Shown here: in pieces, positions 1 to 8,781 of the stretch | Numbering within the stretch: position 1 is the stretch's first letter | Layout of the letters: the number at the start of each line of letters is the position of its first letter | Origin: CAIUGU01 sp965279735 | GTDB lineage: Bacteria > Pseudomonadota > Gammaproteobacteria > Steroidobacterales > Steroidobacteraceae | DNA length: 64,000 nucleotides | Direction: 5' to 3' | Assembly: GCA_965279735.1 (NCBI GenBank) | Contig: OZ257260.1 | Location: 2,480,001-2,544,000, forward strand | The notes under the pieces: generated by a model | Seen by the model: the letters and a program-made list of their open reading frames with translations, nothing else | What the model was told of the DNA's origin: nothing | The model's database searches: none | Position numbers and translations under genes: made by a program

Positions 1-375
1 CTCAGCGGGGCGCTGCAGTACTACAAGGCGGCAGCCGGCTCCAACAGCGCGATCGGCCAGCAAGCCGCCGCTGAATTCGTGAAGCTCGATCTGCCGCAAA
101 ACCCCGGCAACTACGTTGCAACCGGCGGGCAGCTCGACGCCCGTGGCCAACTCATCGTCATGATCCAGAACCGCGCGCCGGTTGCGCTCGCCAACATCCA
201 GGTGACGCCCGTGCAGGTCGACGCTAGCGGGCGCGTAGTCTCACAAGGCACGGCTGTACGCATTCGCGGCCCCGTTGCCGCAGGTGAACAGGCGGCAGCG
301 CCTACCAACATCACTATTACCCAAGAACAGTTGGGCCTGATCCGCTTCCGCGTGGACGGAGCGCAAGCGCAGTAG
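1..375 (+). CDS. C-terminal part of a repeat-type (TPR/M48-associated?) exported protein, partial
   Basis: The frame is open from base 1, so the N-terminus lies outside the window. The visible 124 residues begin with a helical stretch rich in Ala, Gln and Tyr that resembles the last repeat of a TPR array. A roughly 90-residue beta-rich tail follows, ending at Gln-Ala-Gln. Tails of this kind occur at the end of M48-type TPR metalloproteases, but no protease motif is in view, so that link is inference. A perfect 8-bp hairpin (469-490) lies downstream. Confidence 0.6.
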   Translation, partial: LSGALQYYKAAAGSNSAIGQQAAAEFVKLDLPQNPGNYVATGGQLDARGQLIVMIQNRAPVALANIQVTPVQVDASGRVVSQGTAVRIRGPVAAGEQAAAPTNITITQEQLGLIRFRVDGAQAQ

Positions 376-468
376 CTGACTTGAATTTCAGAAGGAGCCT
401 TCCGCCGCAAATTGTTTTCGGAAACGCCGTAAACCTACTCTCTGCGCTCCTGCTTCGAGATTGGTCCA

Positions 469-490
469 GGGTGACCGTCCATGGTCACCC
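469..490. other. Hairpin between the partial CDS and ribH
   Basis: GGGTGACC and GGTCACCC form a perfect 8-bp stem around a 6-base loop. There is no following T-tract, so a terminator role is uncertain. Nothing else is recognisable between 376 and 625. Confidence 0.35.
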
Positions 491-625
491 GTGCTGCGGG
501 CGACATACATGCCGCTGCAAACACCGCTGCACCCATGGGGGCTCCTGAAAAAACGTCCTGTTTTTTAAGGTTCCGAAAACAACTTCCGCCAGAAGGCTCC
601 GAAAGCACGCGGAGCAAATCCTTTG

Positions 626-1132
626 CTATTCCCGCGCTCGGAGCTGCTCGACGGCTCGCACAGTTGCTGCACAAGCCGCTGCCGCTTCCTTGCCCTTGAC
701 CTTGAAGTGGTCGAAGAAAAAATTCTGATGCTCGGCGTGCGCGTGGAAGTGATGCGGCGTCAGGACGACGGAGATCACTGGCACTTCGGTTTCGAGCTGA
801 ACCTGCATCAGCGCCTTGATCACGGCATCAGCGACGAATTCGTGGCGATAGATGCCGCCATCGACGACAAAGCCGGCAGCGACGATGGCGGAATAACGCG
901 AGGTCTTTGCGAGCAGCTGCGCGTGCAGGGGAATCTCGAACGCACCCGGCACCGTGAAGGTTTCGATGGACTTCGCATCGAAGCCGAGCGCCTTCCACTC
1001 GGCGACAAACGACTTGCGGCCCTGTTCGACGATTTCGTGATGCCACGACGATTGCACAAAGGCAATGCGTGGCGCGTCCGACTCTTGCAAGGGTGCGCCA
1101 GTGCGGCGACTTGGCTTCTTGGGCCGACTCAT
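626..1132 (-). CDS. ribH: 6,7-dimethyl-8-ribityllumazine synthase, type II (RibH2-like)
   Basis: This enzyme makes 6,7-dimethyl-8-ribityllumazine from the dihydroxybutanone phosphate and ribitylaminopyrimidine intermediates, the penultimate step of riboflavin synthesis in the cytoplasm. The 168-residue protein shows the family signatures IAFVQSSWH near residue 23, VPGAFEIPLHA near 63, VDGGIYRHEFVADAVI near 90, and QLETEVPVISVVLTPHHFH. These match the decameric RibH2 type of Brucella much better than the icosahedral RibH. I chose the ATG at 1132, which has GGGAG upstream; the open frame continues to 2101 but crosses the riboswitch. No other rib gene is adjacent. Expression is likely controlled by the FMN riboswitch at 1218-1357. 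Confidence 0.93.
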   Translation of the reverse strand: MSRPKKPSRRTGAPLQESDAPRIAFVQSSWHHEIVEQGRKSFVAEWKALGFDAKSIETFTVPGAFEIPLHAQLLAKTSRYSAIVAAGFVVDGGIYRHEFVADAVIKALMQVQLETEVPVISVVLTPHHFHAHAEHQNFFFDHFKVKGKEAAAACAATVRAVEQLRARE

Positions 1133-1217
1133 TTTCCAGACTCCCGGGTTTCCGCTTACGAACCGCGAACCGGGGCGCATGGAATCGCAAGGCACGGACA
1201 TGCCGCGCCTGCCAAAC

Positions 1218-1357
1218 CGCTCTCGTAACCGGACTGTACCGTCGGCTCCGGATTGAACCGGATCTGCTGTCCCCGCTGTTTTGCAGCGGGCGCCCGCGGG
1301 CTCGTGCGATTGCTCGCCATCACCGCCGGTGGGGAATCTCACCCCGCCCCGAGAACG
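1218..1357 (-). promoter_or_regulatory. FMN riboswitch (RFN element) upstream of ribH
   Basis: Read on the minus strand, the outer stem CGTTCTCG (1357-1350) pairs with CGAGAGCG (1225-1218). Between them are the RFN core strings GGGGCGGGGTGAGATTCCCC, ACCGGCGGT, AGCCCGCGGGC, CAGATCCGGTTCAATCCGG, AGCCGACGG and ACAGTCCGG, in the canonical order. FMN binding should repress ribH expression. About 85 bases separate the aptamer from the ATG, where an expression platform must lie. Confidence 0.95.
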
Positions 1358-1395
1358 CTCATGAGAAAAAGCCAGCCCTTCCTCACGGCGCCGGC

Positions 1396-1408
1396 AGTAT
1401 AGCATCGA
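1396..1408 (-). promoter_or_regulatory. Candidate extended -10 promoter for the ribH leader
   Basis: On the minus strand TGCTATACT fits an extended -10 element (TGn followed by TATACT at 1401-1396). It would start a transcript about 30 bases before the riboswitch. No good -35 is visible, which is common with an extended -10. The site is inferred from sequence only. Confidence 0.4.
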
Positions 1409-1444
1409 CGAATCCGCCGCTCGCCCCGTCACGAATGGCACCGC

Positions 1445-2311
1445 ATGAAATATCTCGCCTTGCTTGCGCTTATCTGTCTGCCTCTTATGTCCGGTTGCAC
1501 CCGGTTCGCGACGACCCTCGCCAACATCCCGGCAGTCTTCGGTGACTATGAACTGCAGCGCGACCTCTCCTACGGCGAGCAGCCAAGGCAGCGCCTCGAC
1601 ACCTATGTGCCGGTCGCCGCACCCACCGGACCGCGCCCCATCGTCGTTTTTTTCTATGGTGGAGGCTGGGCCGAGGGAGCGAAAGAACAGTACCGGTTTG
1701 TTGCGGAAGCACTGACATCGCGGGGCTTCGTTGTGGTGGTCCCCGACTACCGGCTGTATCCGGAAGTCCGGTTTCCGGCGTTTGTGGAAGATGCGGCCCA
1801 GGCCGTGCGCTGGGCGCATGAGCATGCAACGAGCCTGGGAGCTGACCCGGAAAAGCTTTTCCTGATGGGTCATTCGGCAGGCGCACATATCGCGGCGATG
1901 CTCGCGTGCGACGAACACTATCTCGAAGCCGTCAGCGGCAGCGGCTGGATCAAGGGCTTCGTCGGACTCGCCGGACCCTATGATTTTCTGCCTTTCACCG
2001 ATCCCGAAGTGCGAGCGGTCTTTGCCTCCGCTGCAAACGAAGCAGACACACAGCCCATCCACTTTGTCGATGGCAAGGAGCCACCCGCACTGCTTCTGCA
2101 CGGCGACGCGGACGAACGCGTACTCCCGCGCAATTCACGCAACCTTGCGGCTCGCATCCGTGAGAAAGGTGGACGAGTGAATGAGAAATACTATGCAGGC
2201 ATGAGCCATGGCGGCATCGTTGCGGCCTTGACGATCTACCTGAGGGGCAAGGAGACCGTGCTCGATGAGATCGACAGGTTCATTGCCACGCCTGCGGACA
2301 AGACAGGATGA
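1445..2311 (+). CDS. Alpha/beta hydrolase lipoprotein (carboxylesterase-like)
   Basis: This is a 288-residue exported esterase-type hydrolase. The signal peptide ends in the lipobox LMSGC (Cys18), so it is probably anchored in the outer membrane or periplasm. The oxyanion region YGGGW near residue 71 replaces the usual HGGGW. The nucleophile elbow GHSAG places Ser at 144; Asp221 or Asp223 (HGDADERV) and His255 (MSHGG) complete the triad. The fold matches the BD-FAE/carboxylesterase group. The substrate cannot be told from sequence. It lies divergent from the riboswitch-ribH unit and has only a weak ribosome-binding site. Confidence 0.88.
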   Translation: MKYLALLALICLPLMSGCTRFATTLANIPAVFGDYELQRDLSYGEQPRQRLDTYVPVAAPTGPRPIVVFFYGGGWAEGAKEQYRFVAEALTSRGFVVVVPDYRLYPEVRFPAFVEDAAQAVRWAHEHATSLGADPEKLFLMGHSAGAHIAAMLACDEHYLEAVSGSGWIKGFVGLAGPYDFLPFTDPEVRAVFASAANEADTQPIHFVDGKEPPALLLHGDADERVLPRNSRNLAARIREKGGRVNEKYYAGMSHGGIVAALTIYLRGKETVLDEIDRFIATPADKTG

Positions 2312-2428
2312 ACTGGCCCACGAAGTCGGCGGTGGTTTTAAGTTAACCCAGGTCCGCATTGGAACCCGGACGGGAATCTGGTGTAAAAAGCACAGGCGTT
2401 TCCGGAATACGCAAGGGAGGGAGCCTCG

Positions 2429-3991
2429 ATGCGAACAGCAGTTGCCGTACTTCTGATGCTCGGGTTGTCTGCGTGTGGAGGAGGCGGCGGAAGCTCCTCC
2501 ACGGCGCCTCCGGTACAGAACAATCCAGGGGCCATTGGCAGCACTCAAAATCCACTTTGGACCAGCGGGACTTTCCTGCCTTCTTCCAGCTACAAGTCGC
2601 AATGCGCAGTACCTCGCGCAGGTACCAGCGATGTCACGGGTTCAAGTGCGAGAGAGAATTTCTGGCTACGCTCATGGACCAACGAAACCTATCTCTGGTA
2701 TTCGGAAGTCCCGGACCTGAATCCGGCGTCGTACCAGACCAGTGCTTACTTTCCTCTCCTCAAGACCTCAGCCGCCACGGCATCCGGAAACCCAAAAGAT
2801 CAGTTCCACTTCACCTACGCTACCAGCGATTGGCTGGCGCTCTCGCAATCGGGCGTTCAGTCAGGCTACGGCGTGCAGTGGTTCGTAGCTGCAAACCTGC
2901 CGCCACGCCGGTTCGTCGTGGCGTTCGTTGAACCCGGATCCCCCGCAGCAATGGCTGGCCTGGCGCGAGGTGACGAAGTCCTGACAGCCGATGGCATTGA
3001 CGTGATCAACACGACATCGGGAAGTATCTACGACGCCCTCGACGCCTTTTATCCCGCGGGGATTGGCGAGAGCCATACCTTTGTGCTGAAGCCCGTGGCC
3101 GGATCGCAATACGCGGTAACCCTGCAGTCAACCAATGTTGTTTCGACGCCTGTCCAGGCCGTCAGCATTCTCACCACGACGACGGGACCGGTGGGTTATT
3201 TCGTCTTCAATGATCACATCGCAACCAGCGAAGCGCAGCTGGTCACTGCGATCAATACGCTCAAAACCGCGAACGTCACGGATCTCGTCCTCGACATCCG
3301 CTATAACGGCGGCGGCTACCTCGATATCGCGAGCGAGCTGGCCTACATGATCGCAGGACCTGTGCCGACAGCGGGCCGAACGTTCGAAAAGCTGACCTTC
3401 AACAGCAAGAACCCGACGACTGATCCAGTCACGGGACAGGCGCTTGCGCCTCTTCCATTTCATACAACAACGCACTTTGGTGCTGCACCCGGATCGCTGC
3501 CGACGTTGGGGCTGCCCAGGGTATTCGTGATCACCGGCTCGGGCACCTGCTCCGCCAGCGAATCCATCATCAACAGCCTGAGAGGCGTGGACGTCAACGT
3601 CATCCAGATAGGCACGACCACTTGCGGCAAGCCGTACGGCTTCTATCCCACAGACAATTGCGGCACGACGTATTTTTCGATCCAGTTCAAGGGCGTCAAT
3701 GCGAAGAACTTCGGCGAGTATTCCGATGGCTTTACGCCGACGAACAGCGTCGTCGGCACCATCGGCGAAAAACTCCCGGGCTGCGCAGTGAATGATGATT
3801 TCTCGCGTGTCCTCGGCAATCCCGCAGAAGGTCGGCTGGCCGCAGCGCTGCAGTATCGTGCGCTCGGCACCTGTCCCACCGCACCCACGACGGGACCGAT
3901 CGGGTTTGCAAAAGCAGGTGGAACCGCCGTGGAAGAGGGTTACCTGATCAGACCTCCCGCACGCGAAATCCGCATCCTGCGCGCACCATGA
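2429..3991 (+). CDS. S41-family peptidase (C-terminal processing type), lipoprotein
   Basis: This 520-residue serine protease has a lipobox ending at Cys16, followed by a Gly/Ser-rich linker. A PDZ domain lies near residues 150-230 (GYGVQWF, GSPAAMAGLARGDEVL). The tail-specific protease core follows: DIRYNGGGY near 290, the nucleophile motif GTCSASE with Ser375, and TTCGKP with Lys401, the expected Ser-Lys dyad. Family members cleave periplasmic proteins near their C-termini. The start has GGGAGGGAG upstream. The next gene overlaps its stop codon as ATGA, so the two are probably cotranslated. Confidence 0.9.
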   Translation: MRTAVAVLLMLGLSACGGGGGSSSTAPPVQNNPGAIGSTQNPLWTSGTFLPSSSYKSQCAVPRAGTSDVTGSSARENFWLRSWTNETYLWYSEVPDLNPASYQTSAYFPLLKTSAATASGNPKDQFHFTYATSDWLALSQSGVQSGYGVQWFVAANLPPRRFVVAFVEPGSPAAMAGLARGDEVLTADGIDVINTTSGSIYDALDAFYPAGIGESHTFVLKPVAGSQYAVTLQSTNVVSTPVQAVSILTTTTGPVGYFVFNDHIATSEAQLVTAINTLKTANVTDLVLDIRYNGGGYLDIASELAYMIAGPVPTAGRTFEKLTFNSKNPTTDPVTGQALAPLPFHTTTHFGAAPGSLPTLGLPRVFVITGSGTCSASESIINSLRGVDVNVIQIGTTTCGKPYGFYPTDNCGTTYFSIQFKGVNAKNFGEYSDGFTPTNSVVGTIGEKLPGCAVNDDFSRVLGNPAEGRLAAALQYRALGTCPTAPTTGPIGFAKAGGTAVEEGYLIRPPAREIRILRAP

Positions 3992-4365
3992 ACCATGGGC
4001 GCTGGTTGCTGACATTCATTGCCGCGCTGTCGAGCGCATGTGCAGGAATGTCACAGCAGGCAGATAGCCCTGCCTTGATTGTCGACTCCAGTGCAGCGAG
4101 CCGCATGGATCTGCAATCGGCTGTGATTAGAGCGTTGGGTACAGCGGATATCGCATTGGCGCCGGACGCGCTGACGACAACCAGCCTGCTGACGATCGAG
4201 CGCACGCCCGCCCGGGACTCGCAGGGACGACTACTCAATGGCCGCGAGCTGGGGCGACCCGAGCAGTTCACTCTCGTGAAGTCAGGTGAGCGATGTGTAC
4301 TGATTCATGCCGGCAGCGGGATGCGCATTCCGCTTGACTCGGTACGTTGCAGGGCCACGCCCTGA
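3988..4365 (+). CDS. Hypothetical exported protein, coupled to the S41 peptidase
   Basis: This 125-residue protein has an N-terminal hydrophobic segment (residues 5-18) and the lipobox-like string LSSAC, so export or lipidation is likely. I recognise no domain. A conserved-looking Cys pair sits in the C-terminal third (GERCVLI and VRCRATP). The start overlaps the peptidase stop by four bases, suggesting a partner, inhibitor or co-regulated envelope protein. Confidence 0.65.
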   Translation: MNHGRWLLTFIAALSSACAGMSQQADSPALIVDSSAASRMDLQSAVIRALGTADIALAPDALTTTSLLTIERTPARDSQGRLLNGRELGRPEQFTLVKSGERCVLIHAGSGMRIPLDSVRCRATP

Positions 4366-4375
4366 CCGGAAACGC

Positions 4376-4822
4376 TTACCTGGGCATGTCTGGACAGACG
4401 TAGGGAACACTGCCAGCGAGGTAGTGCTCTTCCTGAATTCCGCTGACCAGATTCAGCTTCAGCACCAGCATTTGGTCGGTCACATTCACGATCTCCGCAG
4501 TGATCCCCGCGGTGTCTTCGCTCCATGAAATTTCAGTGGGCGAAATCGACTGCCACTGGCTCAGGCGGTAGGTTTCCCAGCAGGAATCCATGACCAGCGT
4601 GCCGTCCGCCAGAAAGATGCGCATGACGCCTGGCAGATCGGCATCTGCCCGAACCCACACGCGATTGAGAAGCGGATTGCCGCTGGTTGGGGGACTCGCC
4701 ACTTCGGCAACGGCTGTGGCAGCTGCACCCGCCACGGATGACTCTGTAGCGGAGTTGGGCTGGCAGGCGCTGACCGCAACGGCAAACGCGCAGGGAAGGA
4801 TCTTTCTCAGCATGCCTGCCAT
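4376..4822 (-). CDS. Hypothetical lipoprotein
   Basis: A protein of about 148 residues with a signal peptide and a lipobox (AVSAC) near residue 20, then an Ala/Pro-rich linker and a beta-rich C-terminal half with Trp residues. No family was recognised. Starts are possible at ATG 4822 and ATG 4813; both leave the signal peptide intact. It follows the GST gene on the same strand by only a few bases and is likely in the same transcript. Confidence 0.65.
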   Translation of the reverse strand: MAGMLRKILPCAFAVAVSACQPNSATESSVAGAAATAVAEVASPPTSGNPLLNRVWVRADADLPGVMRIFLADGTLVMDSCWETYRLSQWQSISPTEISWSEDTAGITAEIVNVTDQMLVLKLNLVSGIQEEHYLAGSVPYVCPDMPR

Positions 4823-4828
4823 TGGCAA

Positions 4829-5461
4829 TCAGCCCGCCTTCATCTGTTCCACATACTTGTTGTTGAGTTCAGCGGTGCGCTTCATCGCCGGGCGTTCGTT
4901 GATCCGGCCGACGTACTCAAGAAATGCAGGCCGCGGGTCGAGACTCTTCATCATAAGCGCCCATCCCATCTGGGATCCCAGGTAGACATCGGCAGCGCTG
5001 AAACGGTCACCCAGAATCCAGGGACCCGGGGCGATCGCTTTCTCGAGCGCATTCATCGTGTCGTCGAACGTGCCATAGCCGATCTGTCCCGCCCGGGCCG
5101 GTTCCACGCGCGGGAACGCCTTGTCCATGAGCGCGTATTCGAGCGCACTCGCTCCGAAAAACAGCCAGCGCAGATAAGTGCCTCGCGCCGGATCATTCAC
5201 TGCGGGAGCTAGGCCGGCAGCGGGAAAGGCGTCGGCGACATACGCGCAGATGGCCGGTGCTTCGGTCACAACCACACCTCGATGCACGATGGTCGGCAGC
5301 TTGCCCATTGGATTCAGCCGCAGGAACTCGGGCTTCTTCTGTTCGCCCTTGTCGAACGCGAGCAGCTTGACCTCGTAAGGCGCGCCAGCCTCTTCAAGCA
5401 TGAACTGCGCGATGCGGCCGCGCGACATCGGGTTGTGATAGAGGGTAACTGTCTCGCTCAT
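4829..5461 (-). CDS. Glutathione S-transferase family protein
   Basis: This 210-residue cytosolic protein has an N-terminal thioredoxin-like half (TLYHNPMSRGRIAQFMLEE, then NPMGKLPTIV with the cis-Pro, and TEAPAICAYVAD with the glutathione-binding Glu-Ala pair). The helical C-terminal half carries LGDRFSAADVYLG, the conserved GST N-capping region. The likely active-site residue is Ser12 or Arg14. I chose the ATG at 5461, because the longer open frame upstream shows no GST homology. Substrate unknown. Confidence 0.9.
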   Translation of the reverse strand: MSETVTLYHNPMSRGRIAQFMLEEAGAPYEVKLLAFDKGEQKKPEFLRLNPMGKLPTIVHRGVVVTEAPAICAYVADAFPAAGLAPAVNDPARGTYLRWLFFGASALEYALMDKAFPRVEPARAGQIGYGTFDDTMNALEKAIAPGPWILGDRFSAADVYLGSQMGWALMMKSLDPRPAFLEYVGRINERPAMKRTAELNNKYVEQMKAG

Positions 5462-5490
5462 GCTTTCCCCTTGCGCTCGAATTGTGTACT

Positions 5491-6213
5491 TCAGGCTACA
5501 AAATAGCCGGTCAGCTGGTAACCGAACAATGCGAAGCCCGCCATCATGATGAGGACGTTCGCGGCATAGGCGCCACGGTTGAATGTGCCACTGCTGCGCC
5601 ACACATTGAACGCGATCAGGATGAGCGCCAGCGCTGCAAACTGGCCGAGCTCCACGCCGATGTTGAAGGCAATCATGTTCGGCACGAGCCCTGTCTGCGA
5701 CAGCGTGAGCTCCTGCAACTTCGTGGCGAGTCCAAACCCGTGTGCGAAACCGAACAGCAGAACGGCCGCTCGTGGATCGATATGGACGCCCAGGCGTTTG
5801 AAGCCGCCGATATTCTCGAACGCCTTGTAGACGACGGACAGGCCGATGATCGCATCCACGATATAGGCGTTCGCATGCACGCCGCCGAGCACGCCGATCA
5901 GCAACGTCGTGCTGTGTCCGATGGCGAACAGCGTGGCGTAGAGCGCGACGTCCTTGATGCGATACAGGAAGAAAATGACGCCCGCCAAGAACAGGAGATG
6001 GTCGTAGCCGGTGACCATATGCTTGGCACCGAGATACATCAGTGGCAGGAACTCGACACCGTTGATCCGCTCAAGGTAGGCGGCATCGCCACCCGCCACC
6101 CCATGAGCCCACGCTGCCGGTGCGATGACCATTGCCAGCACTGCAGTTGAAAGCAACGCAGCAAGTCGGAACATCGCGTCTGGCTTGTTCATGATCTGGG
6201 ACGTTAACAGCAT
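5491..6213 (-). CDS. HupE/UreJ-family membrane protein
   Basis: A 240-residue polytopic inner-membrane protein with a signal-like N-terminus ending near AHG, then six or so hydrophobic segments. The motifs GYDHLLFLAGVIFF, FAIGHSTTL, and FGFAHGFGLA with their conserved His/Asp residues are typical of HupE/UreJ proteins, which are linked to nickel or other metal uptake. ATG codons at 6213 and 6192 are both possible starts. The divergent neighbour at 6238 encodes a membrane-anchored protein, and the two may act together. Confidence 0.85.
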   Translation of the reverse strand: MLLTSQIMNKPDAMFRLAALLSTAVLAMVIAPAAWAHGVAGGDAAYLERINGVEFLPLMYLGAKHMVTGYDHLLFLAGVIFFLYRIKDVALYATLFAIGHSTTLLIGVLGGVHANAYIVDAIIGLSVVYKAFENIGGFKRLGVHIDPRAAVLLFGFAHGFGLATKLQELTLSQTGLVPNMIAFNIGVELGQFAALALILIAFNVWRSSGTFNRGAYAANVLIMMAGFALFGYQLTGYFVA

Positions 6214-6237
6214 CAGGATGTCAATCGGAACCGGGCC

Positions 6238-6933
6238 ATGACAATATCACTTCCGCAAACCTGCAATCACTTGAGAATCGAAGAGGTTCCCGTGTCCGAG
6301 CCGGTCTCCCCGTTTGAAGCTGCACCACCCCCCTCGACTCGCATCATCAAGAGCGTGGCAATTGCGATTGCCGGTGCTGCCATCGCACTCGTTGCCATCA
6401 TTCTGCCCGCCGAATACAACATCGATCCCACGGGTATCGGCGGCGCCCTCGGTCTTACCGCACTCAATGCGCCGGGGCGAACACTCGAAGTGAAGGATGT
6501 GATCGGCGGCAACGAGACCTACAAGACGGTGGCGATTCCCGAATTCGGCCAGCCGGTGCCGCTGCCGAATCCCGCGGTGTTCCAAGGTCATCCTGAAGCG
6601 GCCCGCACTGAAACGCTCACCGTGAATCTCGCGCCGGGTGGCGAAACCGAGATCAAGACCGTGCTCAAGGAATCGCAGGTGATCCTGTATTCATGGAAGG
6701 TGGATCGCGGCCAGGTGTATGTCGACTTCCACGGCCACGAACCCGATGCAGGCCAGGACTACTGGGTACGGTACGAAGAACAACAGGAAGGCACGGAGGG
6801 ACATGGGTCCCTCGTCGCACCGTTCGCTGGCGAACACGGCTGGTTCTGGCAGAACTACAACGACTTCCCTGTCGTCATCACGCTCACGTTCAGCGGGTAT
6901 TACGACCGCTTCGTGGATTACGGGAAACTCTGA
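6238..6933 (+). CDS. Membrane-anchored periplasmic protein (transmembrane anchor family)
   Basis: A 231-residue protein with one transmembrane helix near residues 37-60 (AIAIAGAAIALVAIILP) followed by a periplasmic beta-rich domain containing YSWKVDRGQVYVDFHGHEP and the Trp-rich HGWFWQNYND. Proteins like this accompany HupE/UreJ-type genes in other proteobacteria, and such a gene is divergently encoded here. The ATG at 6238 opens the frame, but a GTG at 6292 has a better ribosome-binding site (AAGAGG six bases upstream). Function unknown. Confidence 0.75.
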   Translation: MTISLPQTCNHLRIEEVPVSEPVSPFEAAPPPSTRIIKSVAIAIAGAAIALVAIILPAEYNIDPTGIGGALGLTALNAPGRTLEVKDVIGGNETYKTVAIPEFGQPVPLPNPAVFQGHPEAARTETLTVNLAPGGETEIKTVLKESQVILYSWKVDRGQVYVDFHGHEPDAGQDYWVRYEEQQEGTEGHGSLVAPFAGEHGWFWQNYNDFPVVITLTFSGYYDRFVDYGKL

Positions 6934-6936
6934 GCG

Positions 6937-8517
6937 TCAGAAATCGCTGAAGAACGAACGGACTGCCTTCAGGCAGAACGGCGGCACCAGCTGGCTGTGA
7001 TAGGCCTCTGCAACCGCCATCGCACCGCCATCGCTTGCACCCCCGACTACGGCTGCTGCCTCCACCAGATCCTTGGCCGCCGCAAACCCGGTCTTGAGGT
7101 CGTCGAAGCGCTCGCCGTTGGTGGGACCGTCCACATCCAGCACGCTGACGGGTCCAGTCGCGCCAACCGAAATCCAATAGCCCTGCATGAGCTGGGTGTT
7201 GGAAAAGAACACTGTGGGATCCTGATCGCCCGCACAAAGCAGGACTGGCGCGGTCGGTGACCAGTTCCGCAGATCATTCGCCTTGAAGGCCTTGCGCAGG
7301 CCGTTCGCAGGAGCCGCAGCCGGGATACCTGTGGTGGTGTTGGGCAGCCCACCGTCGGGATTCGCCTGCATGTCCTGCAGATAGGCGAGACGGAAACTGT
7401 TCACGATAAGGGGATTCGCGCCGAAGCCGAGCGCAAAGATCGGTGCCAGTTCAGCCGGCGTCGTGGCGGGCGTTACCGCGGCAAAGGCCGGATCGGGAGG
7501 CGTGCTGCTGAACAACTGGTCCTTGGGCAACCGGCCTTCGGCGTACAGCGTGCCTCGTGGCGTCAGGCTCGGCAGCAGCGTCTCGATGCCGCTCACGAAG
7601 CTGGCGCTGAAGACATCCGTCGCATTCGCATAGATGTTTCCATAGACGCGCTGGAAGCCCGTGATCAGCATCGTCAGGAAAACGGGTGAGCTGTTGCCCA
7701 CGCTGCCGTTGAACACGGTGTCGCCAAATGCGGCCAGCGCATAGGGCCCCGACATCGGCGCCGACGCGGTCACCGCGAGGCCTGCCGCCTGCATCGCGCG
7801 ATGCGTCGCCATGGCGACATAGCCGCCCTGCGAATACCCGGTGATCAGTACCTTGCCCGCATCGGTCACTCCCGGTGCAAAGGAAGTGGGAAGTGCACTG
7901 CGCGCGGCCGCGAGCGCATCGATCATGTCCTTCGACTGTGCGTCCGCATTGAGATAGGGGTGATACGTCAGAGGCGAAGAATCGTAGCCCGTGTAGTTCG
8001 GCGCCACGACGATGTAGCCCTGCGAGGCGAATATGGCCGCGACGGCAACTCCCTCGCCGTTGTCCGGATCATCGATGTTCGCGATGTTGTAGTCGCGCTC
8101 CGTTGTGGTTCCATGGGCGTAGAGCACGATCGGTCGCGGACCCTGGCAGATCGGGTCGGTTCCCGTCGGCACCATGAGTGCAGCCGAAGCTGTAGTCGCC
8201 TCACCCAAACCGCCAACCGTGTTGTATGTCAGCGTGTGGATATCGATACCGCAGGTAGGGTTGCCGGCGAGATCCAGCAGCAGCTCTCCGTTGACTCCGA
8301 GACCCGCAAGAACCAGCAGCTCATTGACCGTCACGGAACGGGTGCGAGGCGCCGGACTCTGGACCAGCGTCCCGCGGACCGGAGCTGTTCCCGTCCCGGT
8401 TCCCGGGTTCACGGGTGCGGGCATGTCTTCCTTGCTGTCGCAGGCGGCCAGGAAACTCGCGCAGGCAAGCACGGTCAGAACAGTGCGAAGAATGGGCACA
8501 GGGCGAAGGACGGGCAT
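6937..8517 (-). CDS. Secreted lipase/esterase-type alpha/beta hydrolase, lipoprotein
   Basis: A 526-residue exported hydrolase of the secretory lipase/prolyl oligopeptidase-like fold. The N-terminus has a signal peptide with lipobox LAAC, then a Pro/Gly/Thr linker. The core shows YAHGT (oxyanion region), the nucleophile elbow GYSQGG (Ser229), and LCAGDQDPTV near residue 440 with the likely catalytic Asp. I chose the ATG at 8517, which has AGGAGAG upstream, over the one at 8541. It converges on the membrane-anchor gene with a 3-base gap. The substrate is probably an ester or lipid, unproven. Confidence 0.88.
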   Translation of the reverse strand: MPVLRPVPILRTVLTVLACASFLAACDSKEDMPAPVNPGTGTGTAPVRGTLVQSPAPRTRSVTVNELLVLAGLGVNGELLLDLAGNPTCGIDIHTLTYNTVGGLGEATTASAALMVPTGTDPICQGPRPIVLYAHGTTTERDYNIANIDDPDNGEGVAVAAIFASQGYIVVAPNYTGYDSSPLTYHPYLNADAQSKDMIDALAAARSALPTSFAPGVTDAGKVLITGYSQGGYVAMATHRAMQAAGLAVTASAPMSGPYALAAFGDTVFNGSVGNSSPVFLTMLITGFQRVYGNIYANATDVFSASFVSGIETLLPSLTPRGTLYAEGRLPKDQLFSSTPPDPAFAAVTPATTPAELAPIFALGFGANPLIVNSFRLAYLQDMQANPDGGLPNTTTGIPAAAPANGLRKAFKANDLRNWSPTAPVLLCAGDQDPTVFFSNTQLMQGYWISVGATGPVSVLDVDGPTNGERFDDLKTGFAAAKDLVEAAAVVGGASDGGAMAVAEAYHSQLVPPFCLKAVRSFFSDF

Positions 8518-8781
8518 GCTGGAAAACTCTCCTGATGGCATCTCGATCAGGATTCAGGATGCCCGCTTGCCGGGAACCGCTCTGTCAGGGTTTGCCTTGT
8601 ACGAATCAGCCATTTTTCGCCTTAGGCGATAGGAACTGTCTGACGTAATGCAGGCCTTTGTATCCATGCTGTTATTTGTGTCGTCGCAGTTAACCGCAGC
8701 CCCAAGTTCTGCTATGGTCCGCCTGCGATCGCGCTGCGGGACCCGTACCGGGCCTGCCCGCGACGTTTTCGGGGGTATTAA

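Noticed and set aside
1133..2101. Upstream extension of ribH to a 491-residue protein
   Set aside because: The frame runs through the FMN riboswitch and over an alpha/beta hydrolase gene on the other strand; only the last 168 residues have RibH homology.
3128..4015. 295-residue minus-strand frame over the S41 peptidase
   Set aside because: Antisense shadow of a gene with an intact catalytic dyad.
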